64,000 nt of DNA from Azolla caroliniana (taxonomy: Eukaryota; Polypodiophyta). Every line of letters begins with the position of its first letter. The stretch's first letter is position 1. The stretch is taken from NCBI GenBank assembly GCA_043228905.1, contig JBHGNT010000012.1, forward strand, positions 8,804,001 to 8,868,000. Direction: 5' to 3'. Below are positions 31,463 through 43,199 of this stretch, piece by piece. The notes below the pieces were generated by a model. The model saw nothing but the letters and a program-made list of their open reading frames with translations. It had not been told where the DNA came from and did not search any database. The position numbers and the translations under genes are program-made.

Positions 31463-32224
31463 TTAAGTGCCACTGTTACCGATTAGGAACACGGTCTTCA
31501 GTCCATCCTTCGACCTAGACCTCAAGGTGACTGCGTTGCCACGAATGGTACCGTCGTACCGTAATATGTAATGGGATAACTCTCCATATCCTAGTAGCGT
31601 ATAAGAGAGACGGCTACAACCGAACTGCCTAGACAGTGCACTAGTCACAGCATTCGCAGTCACGCCTATGCTTCTTACGATTACAGTGATTACACTACGT
31701 CACCCAGAATCACAGACACATAGTAGACTAACCACATATTTGCACAGGATATAAGAGAAGATAAAACTCTATTAAGATACGCTCTATGCACCAAAATTTA
31801 CACGCTACCTCTATAAGAGGATTTTTGCCCTTTATATACACAGGGTCTTGTTAACTCTTAGGACCGGACAATGGCCTAACACAGGGTGTCTATGGAAGAC
31901 ACTTCACCAAAGGGGTGTTACGGCAAGAGGATTAGACTCAACGATTAATCCGACTTAATTAGGTTACTTAGCAAGATCGTCCTTAATAATCACACAAGTA
32001 AGATATAACAATGAATGCAGAACGGCAATTAACACAGAGAGATAAAAACAGTAAGCTTCATTAATTATCCGCTGCTCATTACATTGTATCCGGGCCTTTA
32101 AATAGGTTTCCGGTTTGTAGTACAAAACGGTGCCATCCGCACCTGTTCGGGATCGGTCCGGATCCGGAACGGCATACCGATTCCGGTCCGTCCGTCCACA
32201 CTAATAGCTTACTTACAACCATTC
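31463..32224 (-). other. LTR-like non-coding region at the 3' end of Gypsy A
   Basis: No gene. On the - strand there are TATA-like boxes (TATATAAAGGGC near 31835 and CTATTTAAAGGCC near 32102). A TG..CA unit, TGTTACGGCAAGAGG..CCGTCCGTCCACA at about 31916-32200, is a candidate LTR, but no partner copy or target duplication was found, so limits are uncertain. Confidence 0.4.
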
Positions 32225-34837
32225 CTAATAATTAAATAACTCCTCCGTTTCCGTCGTTGCTCCCTCTGTCGTAGTGGTCTCCGGTTGACTGGTTCCGGCC
32301 TGACCCTCGGCCGGCGACGGTTCCCCATCACGAAGGTTAACCGTTGCCGCTTCCCGTGCTTTTTCTTCCTGAACCCGGGACCGCTCGTAGCTCTCAAGCT
32401 GGATTTGAGCATCCAGCCTATCATCGTCTAGCTGAGCTACGAGTTGCCGAACCTGCACCTCCTGTTCATCCGCCAGGACTTGGAAGTCTTCAGCCAGCTC
32501 GTCCCGTATGGTGGTGAAATCCTCGAAAGTCAACGTGTAACAATCACCTCCTTCCTTCCGCCGGTTTTCCACGTCTGCCCGTAGCAATTGGAGTTCCGCC
32601 GTATTTTGTGCCCACTTTGTCCACCATCTTACGGAGCTTTCGTCAATCAAGCGTTTTGTCTGATTCAGCCATGCCCGGAGGATGCACTGAATCCGGCTCG
32701 TTCCCATCTGCGATTTGATCTCCGCAGCTTGCCGTTCCTCCTTCAATTGCTTGATGATTATGATGTTCTCTTCCGCTTGCTCCTTGTAATGCGTCAATTG
32801 CCCTTGATATGTGCTTTGTAATTTTTGCAATACTGTTGACGCTCTCTCCCTTTCTTCCTGCTGCTGCCTCTAGAGCTCCATCCGGACCTTCTCCGCCTCG
32901 TCCAACTGTCGCGCCGTCGCGGCCTGATCAACTTCCTGCTGGAGCTCAGCCATCCTTTCCTTATGCTCTGTTTCCAGCCGTTTGTAGTCCCGGTGCAAGT
33001 GCTCAAAATCATCTGTCTTTTGCTTGAGCCGTACGTTGATCTGTCGATGGGCCCAGTCCTCGCGGTCCTTCTGCTGGCGGAGCTCCTCCTTTAGCCGTTC
33101 AATTTCCGTTTCCGCCGTCTTCCGCAGCTTGTCCTTTTCCTACAGCACTTTGTCTTTTTCCTCCCTTAGCCAGTCGTACGCTTGATGGCCTTTTCGGAGG
33201 CTCTCCTCTGCCCGGCGCAGGTTCTCAGCAGTCTTCTTTAATTCTGCTTCGGCCGCTGTCTTCAATTCCCGTTCACGGCTCCTTAGCGCTTCTTGTGCGG
33301 CAAGTTCATCTCTCAATTCCGCAAGCTCCTGGGCTTGCGCCGCATCTCTCTCTGGAACGGTTTCCGTTGCCGGGGTCTTATTAGTATGTACAGGTTGGTC
33401 TGTTTCTTTATTCTGTACACTGACCGGAGTCATTGATGCTTGGATCTATGTTGCCGTTAAGGCCATTTTGGCCATTTCTGCTATGACCTGATCCAAGTCC
33501 TTTTCAAGGCACCGGATTCTGGACCGGGTCGTCTCTAGTTGTTTGGTTGTGACGAGCAACCGTTCGCTTTGTGCTCGTTCTTCCGCCTCAATATACCCCA
33601 CTGCTCCGGCAATCTGTTCGCCTATCCACCGGAGCCACAGGCTACCGGTGCATTGTTGTTGCGCTTGCACGGAGGTTTGACGGATGGGCTCGCTTGTGGG
33701 TGGGTGGTCCTGCCTAATTGCGCCGAGTTGCAATTCCGTTTCTGCCCGTGGACCACCCTGTTGTCCTAGTTCCCCTTGCACTTCTTCTTGGTTGGCCGAG
33801 CGAGGCTGCATTGACATTTCCGGCTCTGGCAGAATGGGACTTGCCGGTGGTGCAGGGGCTTTTGATTCCAGTGCCATGCGCACCGGTTCCGGTTCCTTCC
33901 TTGGCGCGGGAGTCTCAGTATGGGGAGCCGGTGTTCCCTCCGTCTGAGGGTTCGAACGTTTCTCGGCTGCCTCAACGGTCCTTGCCGACGACCGTCGCTA
34001 GAGGTGCTCTGTAGGCTCCTCCTCTATTTCCTCCTCCTGAGTCCCGGCATTGAGTTTCGCCGCCAAGGGGTCCGCTTCTCTATTCACCGGTCGGCGGAGT
34101 GTAATCTTTACGGGCCATACCGGTGGTTCCTCCTGCGCATCCGTTGGCCGCTTCTGGCTGGCGCTCTCCTTTCCCGCCTGTTCTGCGTCCGCGACCTTCC
34201 CCTTAGTGGCCTTAGAGGCCAACAATTGTTGTCTTTTGGAAGCAGTCTTTGGGGTGTCGTCCGCCACTCTTCCCCGCTTCTTGGGCTGGACGGGCTAGAC
34301 GGGTGGCACAAGCAAGGTGAGCCACTGCGTTACTGCGTGTCATATCCTCCGTCCGTCTCGGCCTTCTTTGCCATCGTTTCCTCTGACGATCTCGATCGCC
34401 GCACACAAACCGTCTGCGATCAATACCGGTCAATCCACCTTGATCCCTTCATAGGTGGCGATGATCATCCCTGCCCGGTTCTGCGGCATGACAGGGGGTC
34501 TAGGGTACACATGGCCGTATTCGTGGAGCACACGGGCAATCTCGTGGAACAGCATATCTCCGCCGCCCTGTGTCCGGTAGCCCTTGCTGGCTAGGGAGTA
34601 CTCACCAAAATACTTGATGAGTTGCTCCGAGGTCGGATTGTCGATCGTGAATATGCCTCCCTCCGGAAGGCCTGTTAACGCACGGATCACCTCATCCGTT
34701 ATGACCTCTGTGTCGATTTCTTTCATCACCTTGTCGGCTTCTTTGTGTGGCAGTGCCTCCATAATCATCAAGAAGCCCTCGAGCCCGTGTTGCTTTAGCC
34801 ATTTCTTGGCGGCTTCTAACAACGTTTGCGGGTCCAT
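32225..34837 (-). pseudogene. Gypsy A: long coiled-coil ORF downstream of pol, with several nonsense codons
   Basis: One frame of about 870 codons from MDPQTLLEAAKKWLKQHGLE to TETEELFNY. It is broken by TGA at 34430-34432 and TAG at 33998, 33446, 33140 and 32870, and perhaps others. The N-terminal 135 residues form a compact domain shared with the Gypsy B ORF at 37591-37851. The middle is Pro/Glu-rich, and the last 450 residues are heptad-rich Glu/Gln/Lys/Arg coiled coil (for example ELAELRDELAAQEALRSRER). It sits 3' of the pol genes in the same direction, as the extra ORFs of some Tat/Athila-type elements do. It could instead be gag of a separate truncated copy. Function unknown. Confidence 0.6.
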
Positions 34838-35211
34838 GTCTGTGTGGAGGTCGGATTGTGGTGGCGAGGTTGGATGGTGATGAGAGTGAGAGTGAGAGAG
34901 AGGGAGTTCAGAAAGCGGGGGTTCTCTGTGCGTAGGTTCTCTTCTGGTGATCTTCCAACGCCTTGGTGCTTATGTGCTCCTAGGTTCGCGAAAGTATAAG
35001 GTCTCCATGCACTGTGGTTTTTCTCTGTGCATTCTGGCACCTTTTTCTAGCGTGTGCACGTCGTGTCCTAAAATAGCATTATGTCCTGTGGTGGCGCTTA
35101 AATGCCCACTACATACCTTTTCGCTCCTCGCTCTCTCGTCCATTCATACCTCGCTTTTGCATGATTACTTCGCTTTCTTTTTTTTTCTTTTTTTTTTAAT
35201 GTAGTGTGAGG
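34838..35211. other. Spacer between Gypsy A pol and the downstream ORF
   Basis: No gene. A poly-T/C tract lies at 35173-35198 and GAGAGTGAGAG near 34880-34900. It may hold an internal promoter for the downstream ORF (inference). Confidence 0.5.
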
Positions 35212-37551
35212 TTACTTGTTCGTTGGTCCTATCGGACCCTTACCGGCCTCATTACGGTTTGCCGTTGCCTCATTCTCCCCAGTTACCGGCTTGCCATCTC
35301 CTCCCTCTTGGTGGTTGCCATTTCCCTCACAGGTTTCTGTTTCCGCACCGGTGTCGGTCCTTTGCTCAAATGGGTTCTTGGGCATCGGTCCTCTATATGG
35401 CTTCAATCTGAATCCGTTGACCCATTTGCCTATCACCTCGCCGGCAAGTGTCCCTAACTGGTAGGACCCATTATACTCACGTGTCAGCCAATATGGGCCG
35501 GTCCATCTAAACCGTAGTTTACCCGGCATCTTGCCCATCCGGGTCTGAAAGACTAACACCGGCTTGCCGATTTCGAACATTTTTTCATTTCCTTTCCGGT
35601 GCCGGTCGACAAATGCTTTCCATCGCCGTTGTTCCAATTCTAAGTGCAGGATGCTTGCCAGTCATTGTTCCTCAAGTTCACACAATGTTGTTAACCGTAT
35701 TGTCTCCGACTCCTTCTCGTTCAGCCATTCCCGTAGCTGGATCCGTAAGCTTGGTACTTGGAATTCCACCGGCATGACCGCCTCTAGTCTGAACGCTAAC
35801 CGGAACGGTGTTGTTCGGATGCTCGTTTTGTATGTTGTTCGGTATGCCCAAAGCGCGCTATGTAGCTTGGTATCCCAATCCATTCGGTTTTCGTTGATGA
35901 TCTTCCAGAGGATATTTTGGAGCGTTTTGTTCGTCGACTTAGCTAACCCGTTTGCTTGCGGACAGTACGGTGTGCTCCGTTTATGGACAACGGCATAGAA
36001 TGTCGTCAAGCTTTCAACTACTTGGCTGAGAAAGTGCCCCCCTTGGTCGCTTATTAATTCGATTGGGCATCCATAACGGCACTAGATGTATTCGTATAGA
36101 AATTTTGCCGTTGACGCCGCGGTGTTGTCTCTTAAGGCTTTGGCCTCCACCCATTTCGTGCAGTAATCCGTCGCGACGATGACGTACCGATTACCCGTTC
36201 TCATTGCTAGTGGTTTGAACCGTCCAACAAAGTCCAGCCCCCACTTCTGGAATGGTTCGAGTGGTAGTACAGGCTGGTGTGGCATCCGAGCTTGCTCCGT
36301 TGGCTGGCCCATTCGTTAGCATAGGTCACATTCTTTTGCGTACTGTACAACATCTCTTAATGTAGTTGGCCACCATAGGCCACTTTGCCATATTTTCATG
36401 GCCGTCGCATCTCCGGCATAGTGACCTCCGACAACTCCGCAGTGGGCTTCCCTCAGTATGAGGTCCTTTTGATCGCTGCGCACAGCCCGTCTCCATATGC
36501 CGTCCGCGTCCTTGTGGTAAAGTATGTCTCGCAGTAAGCAGAAATGTCGGCTTTGCACCACCAGGCGTTTCCTTTCGTCCCAATTCATCTCCTCCGGAGG
36601 CAGTCCTGTGCTCAGAAACTGGTGCATATTTGTGAGCCACTTGTCTTCCTGTGCCACCGTCTCATCTACTGCCGTTTCAGTAGTGACTCGAAACAGCTCC
36701 GCATCCGGAAACTCGTCCACTACTCCGTCGCCCGTCTCTCCGGACTCTAATCGGCTTAAATAATCCGCTACGGCATACTGTATACCGGGTCGGTGGAATA
36801 TTTCGAACTCGAATTCCTGTAATAGTAAGGTCCACTGGGCCAACTTACCGGTGAGTGACGCCTTGGACACCAAGTAGAATAGTGCCGAATGATCTACATG
36901 GAAGGAAAACTTCATTCCCAATAAGTAATGCCGAAACTTTGTCACACTGTAGATCATCCCTAGAGCTTCCCGTTCCGTGGTAGAGTAGTTCCGTTCCGCT
37001 TGGAATAGCTTTCGGCTGGCATAGTACACTGGACAGTACCACTTTGGCTCCGTAAGCTGCATTAGTGCGCTTCCGATTGCGATGTCAGAGGCTTCCATGA
37101 ACACATGAAATTCTTTACTCCAATCCAGAAGCTGCACTACCGGTGCTTGCGACAATAGTACCTTGAGGGCCCTGTACGCCCTATCCTCAGTGTCAGTCCA
37201 CTGGAATGGTGTAGCCAGGTCGGCCAAGTATCGGAGCATCCGGCTGTGCCACCAGATCTGTCCTAAGAACCGGCTCAATGTCTTTGCCGTTGCTGGCGCC
37301 GGTGCTTCTAATATGGCTTTCACTTTGTCCGGGTCGACTGCAATGCCTTCCTTGCTCACAATATGTCCTAGTAGGGTTCCACTGGACACGCCAAATACAC
37401 ACTTCGCTGGATTCAAGCTTAGCCGGTACGCTCTACACTTTTCTAGACAAAGACGAAGGTGCTGGAAATGGTCCTCTTCCCGGCTATAGATGGCGAAATC
37501 GTCAAGGAAAACCTGCATAAAAGCCGGGATATATTCACCAAAGATTTCCAT
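35212..37551 (-). pseudogene. Gypsy A pol: RT C-terminus, RNase H, integrase
   Basis: Starts mid-RT with the catalytic block MQVFLDDFAIYS, then LNPAKCVFG..LLGHIVSKEGI, RNase H (VFMEASDIAIGSALMQ, with M-E-A-S where D-A-S is expected), integrase zinc finger (H..H..C-x2-C, ending AKECDLC at 36316), core [20 protein letters not shown], and C-terminal PGKLRFRWTGPYWL..GFRLKPY. Breaks: a stop near 36313, TAG near 36080 where Trp is expected (EYI*CR), and a frame loss near 36010. The third integrase acid is Lys (NGLAKSTNK). The 5' half of RT and all upstream domains are missing. Tat/Athila-like lineage is inference. Confidence 0.8.
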
Positions 37552-37590
37552 GATGATTCACGAAAAAAGGGGTCGGGGATTTCTTTAGTT

Positions 37591-37851
37591 CTATATGCCT
37601 TGGTAGACACCGAACGTGGCCCGAAATATCTCTGCAAAGTTTCCGCAAGAGGAATTTCGAAATGCCTTTTGTCCTAGTGATGACAGGTCCAGCTTTTTCC
37701 GAATGGACATGTTGGTGATCATGTCGATATTGAGCTTCCTTGCGATGTCCAGTGCGTCAGGGTGGGGAGGTGCCTCAGCGACTCTGATGTATCCATCCAA
37801 GCGTTTCTCCACGAGCCATCGACACAGGGCGGCAGAAATAGGTATCGGCAT
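37591..37851 (-). pseudogene. Truncated copy of the downstream-ORF N-terminus (Gypsy B)
   Basis: MPIPISAALCRWLVEKRLDG.. aligns with residues 8-55 of the ORF starting at 34837 (AAKKWLKQHGLEGF..EALPHKEADKV). It is cut off after about 80 codons, where Gypsy A RT sequence begins at about 37551, so the boundary is a recombination or deletion joint. Confidence 0.6.
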
Positions 37852-38211
37852 AGTCAGATGGTTAGGCTCGTGGCTAATGGGTGAGGGTTGCTGGCTATGG
37901 CGAACTTGAGCTCTGTGATAGGATGGAGGAGAGGGTGAGGGCAGGGAGCGATGACAGCGATGAGAGCGATGAGAGATAGAAGGTTGGTTTCTCTACTGTG
38001 CAGAAAACCTTCTATTTCCTTCTTTTTGTGGCCTAGGGTTCATTGGTCGGTGAGCCATCGTGGTGCCGCGTGTTCTTGGCCTAGAAGTCCGTGCATGCCT
38101 TAAGTCCTTTTAATAGCACCGTTATCTTCTCTCTTTTTTTCTTTTTTTCTTTTTTCGTAATGGTTACATACAATATTCTTTTTACACTATAGTACAAATG
38201 GAGCCCCATAC
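37852..38211. other. Spacer downstream of Gypsy B pol
   Basis: Equivalent in position to 34838-35211. It has a poly-T/C tract at 38128-38155 and repeated GATGAGAGCGATGACAGCG-type sequence near 37940-37975. No gene. Confidence 0.5.
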
Positions 38212-39119
38212 TTACTCCGTGGATTTCCCGGCTTTGTCCTGTCCAATGGGGAACGGGTTAGGTGGCGTAGGTCCTAGATAAGGTTTAAGGCGAAACCCAT
38301 TCACTTTTTGTTGTAACACTTCTCCGGCCAATGTGTCAAGTTGAAATGTACCCTGTTCCACTCCCACAATCCAGTACGGGCCTGTCCAGCGGAATCTTAA
38401 TTTTCCTGGCATATGCCCCATGCATGTTTGGAAAACTAATACTGCTTTCCCAACCGTAAAATCTTTTTCCCGCGCATGCCGGTGTCGGTCCACGAATGCT
38501 TTGCGCCGTCTCTTTTCCTACTCCAATATGGCCATACTGCGTAACCATGTTTTGCCTAGCTCCATCACTTGTTGTAGCCGTATTTGCTCAAATTGGCCCT
38601 CTGGTAGCCGGGCTCATACTTGAATCCGTAGATTGGGTACCTGGAATTCAACTGGCATCACGGCCTCCAACCCAAATGCTAGCCTGAAAGGCATTGATTG
38701 TATGCTGGTCTTATAGCTGGTACGGTATGCCCATAACGCGCGGTGATATTTGGTGTCCCAATCCGTTCTGTTCTCATTGACTATCTTATTGAGGATAGTT
38801 TGGAGGGTTTTGTTCGTGCATTTTGCCAAGCCATTTTCCTGTGGGTAATACGATGTACTTTTTTTGTGAACCACATCGTAATGTTGGGTCAGTTCGTTGA
38901 TGACCGTATTTAGGAAGTGACTCCCTTGGTCACTAATGAGCTTGATAGGGCAGCCGAAACGACACCAGATGTGTTCGTAAAGGAATTTTGTCGTGACTGC
39001 TGCGGTATTCTCGCGTAGTGGTTTCGCTTCTACCCACTTGGTACAGTAATCCGTGGCCACCAGGATATACTTATTGCCTGTTCGAGCGGCCTCCTGGGTA
39101 AAGGGTCCCACAAAATCTA

Positions 39120-39486
39120 TGTTGAGAGACAAGCTCAACATCGGCCGGATCGGCTGAAGAAGCCGAGGACCGGATCGGCTGGGACCGATCGGTTAGGCCG
39201 TTAGGAAAGATATTCCATGAGGAATATATTTGGGAGTTAGTGTAGGAGCTATTAATGAGCATTGAAGTACTTTCAGTACTCCAGCCAGTCCTTCTAGGGC
39301 TTGTACAAAGTGTTCATTAAACACATATATGCTTGGTCTTTTTTTTTCTGTTAATATTATTCTCCTTTTTTGGTGTCCCTCTCGGTCTCCCCTGCGTATA
39401 CTGTGTAAGCTCAAGCTCTCCATTAAACCTGAGTGTTCTCCCTTCTGTTCTGTCTTTGTACTTGCTTCCGCACGCTATTTTTCACA
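39120..39486 (-). mobile_element. Solo LTR (367 bp) with perfect 5-bp target duplication
   Basis: On +, TGTTGAGAGACAAG...ATTTTTCACA, flanked by ATCTA at 39115-39119 and 39487-39491. Removing it plus one duplication rejoins the Gypsy B integrase (WGL-D-FVGPF on the - strand). Strand is a guess. Confidence 0.9.
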
Positions 39487-39986
39487 ATCTAGCCCCCACT
39501 TTTGGAAAGGATCCAATGGTAACACTAGTTGGTGTGACATTCTCGCGACCTCCGTGGGTTGGCCCAATCGTTGACATAAATCGCATTGTTTGCAATATTC
39601 ATACGCATCCTTTTGCGTAGTCGGCCACCAAAGTCCCGCTTGCCAGATTTTCCGGGCCATAACATCGCCCGCGTAATGTCCTCCCGCCGTACCACAATGG
39701 GCTTCGCGTAGAACTGCAACCTTATCATCCTGCCGTATTCCGCGCCTCCAGATGTCGTCACTGCCTTTGTGGTATAGGATGTCCTCTACTAAACAGAAGT
39801 TTTGACTCCATACGGCCAACCGTTTTTTCTCATCCGTCCGTAATTGGGGTGGCAGTAACCCCGTGGTCAAGAAGGACATCATTTCCATCAGCCACCGATC
39901 CGGAAAAGACTTTTCTGTTCGTACTGCTAGAGTGCCTACACACAGAATGTCCGCGTCCGGAAAGTCGTCGTCATCCTTTTGCGTCG

Positions 39987-40204
39987 TTTCTCCTTTATCA
40001 AGTCTGCTCAAGAAATCTACCACCACGTGTTGCGTACCCGATCGATGCAGAATTACAAAGTCGAATTCTTGAAGCAGCAACATCCATCTAGCCAATTTCT
40101 CCTTTATCAAGTCTGCTCAAGAAATCTGCCACCACGTGTTGTGTACCCGATCGATGCTGAATTACAAAGTCGAATTCTTGAAGCAGCAACATCCATCTAG
40201 CCAA
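39987..40204. repeat. 109-bp tandem duplication in Gypsy B RNase H
   Basis: 39987-40095 and 40096-40204 match with about three differences. Duplicates the RNase H/linker segment containing RHPGTQHVV-type residues. Confidence 0.9.
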
Positions 40205-40249
40205 TTTCCCCGTCAACGCCTGTTTCCCTACGAATTATAGCAATGCCGT

Positions 40250-43182
40250 CGCTCGGCATTGTTAACCTGACATTGGTGACATTTAGTCACATAGCTATGT
40301 ATGTCAGGGCGCATCTTAGGCCAATAGAATTGAGTGGAGATGAGAATGAGTGTGCAATGTATTCCACAGTGACCTACTGAGGGTGCATCATGGCATTCAA
40401 AAAGAATCTTGTTTTTGACCTCGGGTAAATGTGGAACACAAACCTTCCCATTACGGTAGAGCAGACCGTTAGCAATGTGGAAGTATTCCTTCGAGGATGT
40501 GGTGGTGTCTGTTCCAGACTCAACTCTTGCCCAGTCTTTTGCGAAATAACTGTCATCAGGATACTTTCCTCGAAGGTGATCATAAAGATCTGATGATATT
40601 TCAGTGAAGCTAAGCATGTTAACTTCACAAATGCGACTTAGTGCATCAGCGACAGTGTTCATGGAACCTTTACGATATCGTATGGAAAAATCAAAGTTCT
40701 GGATAAGATCAGCCCATCATGCCTTACGACCTTTCAAGTCTTGTTGGTCACAAAAATATTTCAAGGACTCATGGTCCGTAGTTACCACAAAGCGATTTCC
40801 ATAAAGATAATGGCGCCTTACGAAGGGATTTTCACAAAAACCCAACAAAACCAAGAAATGATCGAACTTCTCGAATATTCCGAAGAGTGGGCCAAAGCTT
40901 GATTTTCTCGATGCGAGAAGGATCAATTTCAACTCCTCGTTCGGTTATGAGATGTCCAAGATAAGTAATTGATGTCTTGAAGAACTCACATTTTGAGATC
41001 TTCGCGTAAAATTGTTTGTCACGCAATGTTTGTAAAACAAAGAGGACATGTTTAGTATGTTCTTGTAATCTACAGCTATAAACTAAAATATCATCCAAGA
41101 AAATAACGACAAATTTTCGAAGTTGTTCTCGAAAAATGTCCTTCATTTCTTGTTGAAATGTAGCCGGAGCATTGGTCAAACCAAAAGGCATAACCAAAAA
41201 CTCATAATGGCCATAGCGTGTACGAAATGCCGTTTTAGGAACATCGTCCTCGCTTATACGAATTTGATGGTAGCCAGTATAGAGATCAAGTTTCGTAAAA
41301 TACCGAGCTCCTTGGAGACGGTCAATTAGATCGTCAGCCCGGGGCAATGGATACGAATTCTTGATCGTCACTTTATTCAAGCGTCGGTAATTAATACACA
41401 TACGCCATGTGCCCTCTTTCTTTTTAACCAAGAGAACTGGTGCCCCCCATGGAGATTTGCTATAACGTATATAACCCATTCGTAAATAGTCCTTGAGTTG
41501 CTTAGATACCGCATCCTCTTCAGATCGACTTAAGCGATAAGGAGGTACACTTATTGGTGCAATGCCAGGTACAATATCTATACGATGGTCTATATAAAGT
41601 TTAGGAGGTAAACCATCTGGTAGTTCACTTGGAAAAACATCACGAAAATCATTTAAGATTTCATCAAGTTGTTGTTGTTCAAAATATGTTAAGTGAACCG
41701 AGACATTATTGATATTGTAAACGTGAATGTCCAAATCAAGTACACAATAAAATAGAGTAGAACAAGACAACTCGGATATTGATGGACACGAGGAAACAAT
41801 CGAGAGGGATTGTTTTTTGATACATTGAATAAAATGGGTACAGTCGTTCAATACAAATGTAATTGAATGATGAACCCAATCAATAGATAAAGAAGAGTTT
41901 TTATTATAAAACCAGGGACAACCCAGGGTTACATCAGTGGTACAAAGATTCATTACATGGAAGTCTACCTCCTCTATATAAGTGTCAATAGAAATTCCTA
42001 ATGAATGAATCGCCCCGTTGATGTATTGTACTCTTCCATCAGCCAAGTACACCGTGTAAGTGTGATCACTTACGGTGGGTTGGATTCCCCATATCTGAAC
42101 CAAACTATTATTCCCAAAGTTGTGTGAGCTTCCCAAATCAAACAAAAATTGTACGGGAGATCCATTGATATACCCGTTTGCACGTAGTAAATCATTGGGA
42201 CCCAATACATAGTGAGGGAAAGAACATTGACAATTACTTAAATGATGTGTATAGACCTCAAGGACATTAGGAATCTGACCTTTATGGTCTGCAGCTTTAG
42301 CTTTGTTGTCGTGCTTTTCCGTTGGAGCTTTCGACATTGCTCTTTTGTATGACCCTTCTTTTTGCAGAATATGCAAAAAGGATGTTGTCGCTTACAATCG
42401 TGATCCATGATTTCGTTGGGTGTCTTGCGTTTCCCAACAAATTGTGACTGCTTAGTCCCGGGCGCTTCGTTGGGTTTGTTGTGGTCCTTCTTCGAAGTGC
42501 GTTGATAGCGAAGAACTATTTCAACGGCCTCTTTGAACGATTTTGGATCCTTATCGTGCCTATCCAGTGATAGTCCGAATTAGGGATGCCATTGACAAAC
42601 CAAGCTATTCACCAATTGTCCCCTTCTAGACCCGATTTCTGGATTTGGGTTCTAGCATGGTGGACATAGTCTTCTAGCGAGGAAAACTTCTTGCTAGAGA
42701 GGTTCATTAAAGCTTGTGCTGCCTCGGTTCGAGAGGGAGGTTGCAGATATTGGCCCTTGAAAACTGTGACAAAATCTGTCCAGGTATCGGGCAATTTCTC
42801 CAAAGTACGGAGCCCACGCCACCAAGCGGGGCCTTACCCCCTAGTTCTCAGATGACATATGCAATCTTCATACTATCTGGCGTGGGATAGAGCTCAAAAT
42901 GAGACTCCCATCGGCCCAGCCACTTGCAGATTGCTTCTTCGGTTCATTCCTTTTTGTCTCCCGTAAATGTCGCTCATAAGGTCTATTAGTCTCACGTTGT
43001 AAACTAATGACACGTGCCTAAAGATCACTTTGAGATTGCCGAAGTTCGGTCATCTGTTGAGCAATGAAACTAAGGTATTGGGTTATTTGCGAAAAATACA
43101 TCTCAATGGACATTTGTCCAGGAGGATTCCCTTGAGTTCCTTCCGCTTGAGCAGATGACATCGGGTCGGTATTTTGAGCCAT
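40250..43182 (-). pseudogene. Gypsy C gag-pol remnant
   Basis: Gag starts MAQNTDPMSSAQAEG (ATG at 43182) and is broken into pieces. A CCHC knuckle, [14 protein letters not shown], lies at about 42335-42375, just before a frame shift. Protease and RT are one open frame, 42376-40832: [19 protein letters not shown] (D-L-G in place of D-S/T-G), [43 protein letters not shown] and the catalytic [11 protein letters not shown]. At about 40832-40850 the RT-RNase H connection is deleted and the frame changes. RNase H (VTTDHESLKYFCDQQDLKGRKA, TGA, WADLI) and the integrase zinc finger (H..H..CHQCQVN) follow. The chain then runs into Gypsy B sequence at about 40250, so the integrase core is absent. Confidence 0.8.
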
Positions 43183-43199
43183 TGAATGGTTATTTCTAG

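Larger units (their letters stand above)
38212..40250 (-). pseudogene. Gypsy B pol remnant: RNase H end and integrase, split by a solo LTR
   Basis: Reads (from 40250 down) RNase H ALL*FVGKQALTGKLARWMLL, integrase zinc region (LREAHCGTAGGHYAGD..YCKQCDLCQR), DPFQKWGLD; then the solo LTR 39486-39120; then [52 protein letters not shown], and C-terminal PGKLRFRWTGPYWI to a stop at 38212. Close relative of Gypsy A. It also has Lys at the expected catalytic Glu. The 5' part is missing and the upstream neighbour is Gypsy C. Confidence 0.8.
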
